This document shows, piece by piece, positions 56,828 to 64,000 of a stretch of 64,000 bases of DNA. Source of the stretch: Ophiosphaerella korrae. Taxonomy: Eukaryota > Ascomycota > Dothideomycetes > Pleosporales > Phaeosphaeriaceae. The position numbers and the translations under genes are program-made. How positions within the stretch are numbered: the first letter of the stretch is position 1; every line of letters starts with the position of its first letter. The notes beneath the pieces are model-generated. The model searched no databases, was not told the DNA's origin, and worked only from the letters and a program-made list of their open reading frames with translations. The stretch covers positions 62,001 to 126,000 of the forward strand of contig JALNQF010000020.1 of NCBI GenBank assembly GCA_028456385.1, read 5' to 3'.

Positions 56828-57751
56828 CTTGACCAGTTCGTAATTTCTCAATCTCACTTGCTGTGATACATCTCATCCGGGCTGTCCGTACATTATGTAC
56901 TTTTCACTCCCTGACCCTCACGGAACCACTCGACCGAGGATATTGTGCTCATGAAATTATTCAACTTGGCTATCCTTGGAACGCAGACGATACTTTCCCT
57001 ATCCACCTTAGAAATTCAGCATTCCCATCCTTAAATTTCATCTTAGCGTTTCTAGGCAAATTGGCTGTTGCCCAAATTGATGAGGCGGAGGATCTATGTC
57101 GAGGTGGCGGGCCGGCTATCCAGGGTTTTTACCAGGATTGCGGCGAATGAGTCCTTCGGTTAAGGCGTCACGCGTAGCCATGGGCCGGGGATGCTATATG
57201 TGCGTTGTCAATGTGCGGAGGGGTGGCCTTTACAAGATGTGGGGAAGTCTGCGGCTCTAGGTTTGTTACGCATTCGGCAATGGTAGTTGATTTGGCAGGC
57301 GGTCAATCGTAGTGGATCTCTACATACTTGGTCACATGTTAGATGACGCTGCTATTAAATTGAAAAAAATGCTTACCACACTCGGTGCGACGGAAAGGTG
57401 TACTATCCCCGGGTTTCCCATGTCGATAGGAGTTCTGCCCAGGTAATCAAGTTGGTCGTGACCCAGGTTTCGGTCACACGCCTCAAATCACGCTTCTTTG
57501 TAGCGTCGGATCGTTACGGTACGACTATATTGAGGTAGATTATCTGTCTGAACATTGACCCATATCGTGTTGAAGGATATGATTGGTCAAAACAACCCCA
57601 TCTCACTTGTGTGCAGGACTATTAGATATAATAGTGTGTTGAAACATGCCCTCGCATGTGTTGCAGAGTATCTCTACTGCTGTCGCTTTCACAGTCTCGG
57701 CTAGTACTGGTACCAGTGCATATCTCACATTCTGTGGTAAAATCTCTGGCC
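56828..57751. promoter_or_regulatory. Promoter region of the GH3 gene
   Basis: Lies upstream of the GH3 start and downstream of the zinc-cluster factor's stop; both genes are on the minus strand. No ORF is supportable. No specific binding site was recognised. Confidence 0.4.
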
Positions 57752-59025
57752 TCAGGAATGATTCGCATGCTGGCAAGTGTCATCAACCGTCAAGCAATGG
57801 GCGCATGAGGGCTGTTCTTGGGCGCATTTGCGCCTTCGTGTTTTGCAGTTAACGCATCCGTTTTTCGAACGCCCATTTAAACCCCGAAGATCATACTGAC
57901 ATATCCAAAGTCCTCGCCGGCACTGGTTGCATGATGGTTTTGTTTCGTCGCACTTGATTTTTTTCTCTCGACATCGAATGCATGCCTTGCGCTTGGGTGG
58001 TGGAGACAGACTTCTGAACTGTACCTTCTTCAGAGACGAGGATGGCGGAAGTACCTCTTTTACTTTCTTCCCCTTTTTCGTGGCTGATTTGCGGCTAGAT
58101 TCTGAAGGATTTAAGGTGATAGACCGCTTACGCCTCTTTTCTGATGCTGGTTTTGGCGGCTCTGGGGATATCGACATATCGAGATCATAATCCCCAGAGC
58201 CGGCCTCCGTATCAGTAGTAACTTTGGGCTTTCGTTTCTGTTTTGGTGCTTTGGTTTCGTTCGCTGCCTTGGGAGCAGACGGAACAGCCGAGACATTAAT
58301 TTCTCCTGCTTGCGAAGGGATAGTACTAAGGCTATTAATTTTGATATATCTTGTGCTTTGCGTCTGATTAAAGGGCGCAAAGCAGTTTGAGGGAAACGCG
58401 ATGGAACAACATACCTCTCATCAAGTGTAGGGCTGTCGTGTATCGGATTGTGCTTATACACCACGTTGATGGTTTCTCGCTTGATGGAAAACCTGATGTG
58501 AATGGCACCACCACAATCATATCCCTTCTTCGACTGGTCTTCACCATCCTCGGTGTCCTGTGGCTTCACTTTCTTCACGCTAGGGTGACGATTTTTGTAT
58601 TGAATACTGTCTTGGCACACGTATCTGAAGCGTAGGCCGTCATTACCGTCCCTTCCCTGGGCCGAACGTTCTGCATACTTGAATCCATCTGCTTCTTGAA
58701 TTGTCTCGATGATTGACCTATATCACGTGAGTGCAATTCAGGGCTCCGGGCTTCGGAGTTACCTCGCAATTGCTCGCTGGGTCTTGAGGCGATCCTTGCC
58801 GTCAATGTCACGACATAGCGCGCAATCTACCGTGATGCTCTGCAAGTAACGGGCGGGTTGAATCAGCGTGTCGAGGGTCAGCTGATGGGCTACCGGAATG
58901 GTGATGGTTGACGAGGCTGCAAAGATGAATTCGGTAACGATTTCGAGAGGGATCAAGCTGGACAGGTTTTTTTGTTGTTCGTTTCGCAAAGCACCGTCCA
59001 GAGACTGGATGGAGTTCAGCTGCAT
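57752..59025 (-). CDS. Transcription factor: CCHH (GCM/WRKY-like) finger plus two tandem Zn2Cys6 clusters
   Basis: Exons 59025..58763, 58717..58415 and 58349..57752, introns of 45 and 65 nt in consistent phases; 387 aa. Exon 2 encodes RFRYVCQDS and GYDCGGAIHIRFSIKR, then VVYKHNPIH: Cys122, Cys156, His177 and His181, with the look of a WRKY-GCM1/FLYWCH-type finger. A basic linker (EKRRKRSIT, ATKKGKKVK) follows. Two perfect C-X2-C-X6-C-X6-C-X2-C-X6-C clusters lie at 312-339 and 354-381, 14 residues apart, right at the C-terminus. The last acceptor could instead be 58355 (two residues more). Upstream, 59138-59016 encodes a protein-like stretch (MDTLEDDLDLRFHRGLQPDA...) in another frame. It may be the true N-terminus after a frameshift, or a uORF. 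DNA target unknown. Confidence 0.72.
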
Positions 59026-59138
59026 TCACACGCCAAAGCAATGGAGAGGAGCACTTCGAGTGTCGGGCAGCGATAGTAGGCATCCGGCTGCAACCCGCGA
59101 TGGAAACGAAGATCTAGATCGTCTTCAAGGGTGTCCAT

Positions 59139-60433
59139 TTCGCTGTGCTGTCGCTTAGGTAATTTTCATAATGGACCAATACAGTGTGCTTGCACGAATG
59201 CACGAACCGTTGAGGATGGAGTTTGGGACCCTGATCGGCGAAATGTTGATCCGGGGGCAATGACTGGCCGGAGCTCGGCTTGCCCCAGGCTATTGTCCTG
59301 CAGGGTTCTTGGATGCGAACTGCACCAACTTGCATGGAAATTATACATGATTGTGAAGTTTATTCCGAGGTCGTATGCAGGAGAGCAACAGGCATGTAGT
59401 TCCGCATGTGGTTCTGTATGTGTGGATGCTGGCGTTGGGTCATGGCAGACATGTGTGCTCGCACACAGCCGGGTTACTGTTATGGCAGGTGAAAGGCAAG
59501 GCCCATGTTTTCTACCCCAATGTGCAAGGAGAAAATGTCGGCCAGACCAAATCTATGGGTAAGACAATGGGGCAAGGATGTGTGGGATTCGGGATATGAG
59601 CCACGCCACGTTGTTGTGCACCGTCTCGCACGGACGCTGCTCCATCTGGGGCTGCAGCATCGAGTATGAGTAGGTAGATACGAAGATGAATGTCTCCCTA
59701 GGGAGGCGGCAATGGAGATGCAGCACGTGGCGGGCATCATTGGCGGCCTCTGTGGAATGGGATAGACAATGCAGTAGGCAGACAGGCAATATCAGCACAG
59801 CTATCAGATGCAGAGCGTGGGTTGCTCCAACGGGAGCCGGGCCATGCTATGACAGCCCTAGCGCTGGCCCGAATCAAGCTGGACCCGCTACCAGACCTCC
59901 AACCCATCCACGACAGCATTCGTCGCTCTCGGACACTGCCAAACCACCTGGTCGCCGCAAACCGTCCCCCCGCCCCCCCGTGTGATTGCACGTCTAGCTA
60001 CCTCTTTGTTTGCTTGCCCCTTGTCATCGCCATCTCACCCCCAGGCCAAAGCCGCCCATTGTTCGCCTGTGCCCGCTGCTTTGATCCTCGTTCAGTCTAA
60101 CGTTTCGAGTTTCAATCTCGACAAGCCAGTGTAGCACCCACCGCCGCAGCCTGCACGAGGACTCACAGGTAGGCATCCGCTCGCGCGTCAATGTGCTGCA
60201 CTCAGCACTCGACCGCTGACTCGTCACTTTCCTAGCCGCCCTTCACTCGTTTCGACCCCTCGTTTGGATACCAACAGCTCGACTACCTAGCTCTGCAGCT
60301 TTATCTCCCACGCCATCCTGAATCCTGCTACTCAGTGTTTTCAGCCGCGAAACAAACGCTCCCACTTTCTATTCTCCGACTCGACCTGCATCCTTATATC
60401 CCGCACATCATACACGGCTAGCTACTCCTCGTC
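59139..60433. promoter_or_regulatory. Divergent region between the zinc-cluster factor and CDC42
   Basis: 1.3 kb containing both promoters. The 400 bp before CDC42 is C/T-rich, as in many fungal housekeeping leaders, and is probably 5' UTR. ORFs up to 143 codons overlap on both strands without domains. Confidence 0.45.
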
Positions 60434-61209
<776 letters not shown>

Positions 61210-61767
61210 GCACCTCATTTCCATAAGAGCGGCGCACTATCTGGCGAGCATCTGTGGTGCCTTCTAGTTTGCAGATCATCTTTCAAAGGCGTGAATCTTT
61301 AGGATACCTCTTCGGTCCAGGCGCTATTTGCAGTAGCGATTTTGCTGAGCTACATTGATTCGTTTACTTTTTGACTTTGTGCTTATATCTCCCTTTTCAC
61401 GTGCAACATTTGCATAGCGAGCGCATGGCAGCAACACTATGGCACAGGGCGCCATTTCAGATGATACCATCAATGAAAGCCTTCACATCATAAGGTCGTA
61501 GTCTAGCAGCTTGCATACGTGTGTGGGGGAACCATGTACGTATATACCACTTTGGGTTTCTTAGCAATTCTATTCTCACTTTCGTAATCGGGGATTATTT
61601 TTCGTTTGAAAAGGGTGCAATTTCGACTCCGTTTGTTGTTTTGATGCGTTGCTCATGGCAGCATTTGTCGCAACACTGGTCAAAGCAGAACTTTCACCCA
61701 CCCTGGACACCTAACCCTTAACATAATCATTACGCTTCCTATAGCTCTGCGCGCGTGGTACGTATGC
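61210..61767. other. Spacer between CDC42 and the last gene
   Basis: CDC42 3' region and promoter of the downstream gene. No ORF supported. Confidence 0.45.
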
Positions 61768-64000
61768 TTGAATTTTGATGTCATCACTGGACTTGACAAT
61801 TACATGCATTTCAACACCATACGGCCGGCTCGCCCCAAGGACCACGTGCTTAACAGTAACGATATCTCATACTTACAAGACCCTCAGCCGAAAGTCAATT
61901 ATAACATGCCGGATCCATCCGATGATCAAAAGAAGCGGCCTCCTCCAATTCATATCCCGCCTATACCACAAATCAAGGCTGGCAGTCAGCAGCAGCAGAA
62001 TGTGCCGTCACATACACAACATGCCTCACGTTCTCCAGTATCACCTCCACTAACATCGCCCTTCGGGCACGACCCCTCGCGCTTTCCCCAATCAGGCTCC
62101 CAGAAGAGTCGCACTTCTGCCATAACTACGTTGACGACGCTCATGGAGCAAGCACGCGGCTCGCCCCGCAAATCAGACACAGGATCTTCGATGCCTAGAT
62201 CAACTACACGTTCAAGGCACTCAGAGAATAGTCACGGTAGTGCAAGTGCAGCACAGGCACACCTAGAGGCACTTGATGGAGATACGACATCGACGTTTAG
62301 AGGCAAGATTGAATCCCAGACAGAGAACAAACTCTTCAAGCAGATGGGCCAGGTGCCTCCTACGCCTATCATGGGTAAGTGCACAAGTAATACTCTGCGT
62401 AGAGCGATAGCTAATGACAGCAGATTCGGCGGAAGATGGCGAGGTGATTATCATGACTCAAGACCTGCGACAACAATGTAGGGCCGTGAGCGGAGAAAAG
62501 AGGATAGAGCGTGTTGAGCCAATACGAGCCGAGCCAATCAAAAGCCCTAAAAAGAAGATATTCGGCATGAACCTACCCACATTTGGTAGAACTTCGAGCA
62601 ATGCCCCTGTACTAGGCATGCCATCTAAGGCAGCTCAGGTATTTGGACAAGCACCACGAAATCCTACCAAAGTTGTTGTTCGGCCTATCGTTCCAATCCG
62701 TCCTAATGGAACGCCGACCAGGGCACCGCGCTCAGACACCACCAAGTCATTGCCGACAAAGCTCTCAAATACGGAGGCCCACGTACATCGCCATCAAAAG
62801 AGCGGAGCCCGCCGCAATCGGACAGCGAGTCGAAGGTCGCCCCCTAGAGGAAATAGGCAAGCCCATGGTACCGAGAACCAACCGCCTGTCCCTAATCTCA
62901 AATCCGCTTTGGCCAACTCGTCATTTGAGTCTGGTCCTCCTCCAACTCCTCCGGCAAAGGACACCCCGCCAGATTCGAGAGCTCCTGTTCAGCCACCAAG
63001 CCCTCTTCGTCGCTCCGCACCATTTGACTGCCTGCGTGAGAAATACGAGACAAACCAGGAGAGTAATGTGGGACTGGGATTTCCCCTTTCTACCTTTTCG
63101 CTTTCGCCATCCAAGCCTTTTGGTAGCGATAACGCTGGGAAGAGTCCTACCAAAAACGTTCCGTGTACTGCCGAGGAATACCAAAGATTGATTGGGGCTG
63201 CACCTCTGCCGTGGGCCTCTCCAGTGAAAGATGTCGATGATGATTCCACGGCAGACAGCCTTCAAGAGCCAGAAGCCCAGCTTGAAAGCCAGGATGAGGA
63301 AAGGCTTGATGAACAGGACAAAGAGCAGGACATAAGCTCTAAAGTTCTTTCAGTCAACAATCGCCACTCAGTGGTGCAGTGGAGCGAGGAACAGCACGAA
63401 ATCAACCGAAACCGAAACGGTCACGATCACAATGCGCTGCCACCAAGATTCTATTCACCCTCAGCGCGCAGTGTTCAGTTGTTTGCAGAAGGCGAGACGC
63501 CGTCAAGAAACGTAAGTCACCCGTGCCCCTGCCTCTCACCTTTCCCACCTATCACATGGGGTGGGGCAGCTCGCACGCTCCTTCCTTACCAATGGAGCGT
63601 TTGCCCTTTACCTCACTTCACCTGACCTGCCTGTGACCTTTCTCGGCTTCTCCAATCAACCAATCCACTAATAGCCACTACAGTCAGACACACATCGTCT
63701 CCTCTGCACCGTTACTTCGCGAACAGGGCCCTTCCATCAACGTCCCAACTCAAGCAGTGGTACAATCAACATGGTCTTTCAAGGGGATGTCGACGACATC
63801 GACCCGCAATCTTCCACTGCCCGCCTGGTCAATGAGTCGCCCATGTTGAATCAAACGCACGATGACTCCAGCCTCGTCGCTCGGGTGAGGAAGGAGCTTC
63901 GCCTTGACGAAGTGTACGAAACTCCACGTCAGAATGGCTCCGGATTTCTCCAGCCCGACCAGTCCTCCTCAAGGCTCACAGACATGCTTCATGGTATCAG
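61768..64000 (+). CDS. Low-complexity protein, incomplete at the right edge
   Basis: Exons 61768..62374, 62424..63511 and 63684..64000+; introns 49 nt (GTAAGT; GCTAAT; GCAG) and 172 nt (GTAAGT; CACTAAT; ACAG) with consistent phases; about 670 codons inside the window and the frame is still open. The product is Ser/Pro-rich and basic, probably disordered (KKRPPPIHIPPIPQIK, SFESGPPPTPPAKDTPPDS), with a conserved-looking KSPKKKIFGMNLPTFGR and a TAEEYQRLIGAAPLPWASP segment. I recognise no domain. The ATG at 63772 (CAACATGG context) could start a separate gene, in which case this one would end near 63625 after reading through the second donor. Function unknown. Confidence 0.6.

Noticed and set aside
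57927..58190. Plus-strand ORF opposite the zinc clusters
   Set aside because: Antisense shadow of cysteine-rich coding sequence.

Overview
The window reads as nuclear DNA of a filamentous ascomycete, most likely a dothideomycete of the Pleosporales type. The reasons are short GT-AG introns (46-70 nt) with CTAAC/CTGAC branch sites, an arginine attenuator peptide upstream of the CPA1-type gene, fungal-only families (Ctk3, celp0028-like secreted protein, Zn2Cys6 factors), and transposon relics scarred by C-to-T/G-to-A (RIP-like) transitions. The lineage is inferred; no rRNA or other taxonomic marker is present.

Layout. 1-16.5 kb is a dense housekeeping block: CTK3 (CTD kinase subunit), mitochondrial bL12m, and the giant single-exon midasin gene MDN1, which is used in 60S ribosome maturation. 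16.5-29.4 kb is gene-poor. It holds a divergent pair of small secreted proteins (one a spliced six-cysteine protein, one celp0028-like), a small hypothetical gene, about 5.5 kb with no supportable gene, and a complete three-exon cytochrome P450. The P450 is divergent from a family III CoA-transferase across a 493-bp promoter with a perfect TGACGTCA site. A broken Kelch-repeat gene follows (31.6-33.0 kb).

33.8-40.4 kb is a transposon island. Two RIP-damaged copies of one Fot1/pogo-like element are present, and each has been hit by a different solo LTR with an intact 5-bp target duplication. Between them lies a 618-bp element with 92-bp terminal inverted repeats.

40.5-64 kb returns to conserved genes: ALG5 (dolichol-phosphate glucosylation), an Acinus-like SAP/RRM protein, a GRAM-VASt sterol-transfer protein of the Lam/Ltc type with a 23-Gln tract, a coiled-coil protein that may carry an MIT domain, CPA1 with its upstream peptide, a secreted GH3 beta-glucosidase, a transcription factor combining a GCM/WRKY-like CCHH finger with two tandem Zn2Cys6 clusters, the CDC42 GTPase, and a low-complexity protein running off the right edge.

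Many genes here are spliced, so I rebuilt exons from frame, splice signals and family sequence. The best hidden items are the attenuator peptide split over three exons, the spliced cysteine-rich secreted protein, the full-length P450, and the nested transposon structure. I see no large, wholly new multi-gene system. The least familiar coding item is the CCHH plus double Zn2Cys6 factor.
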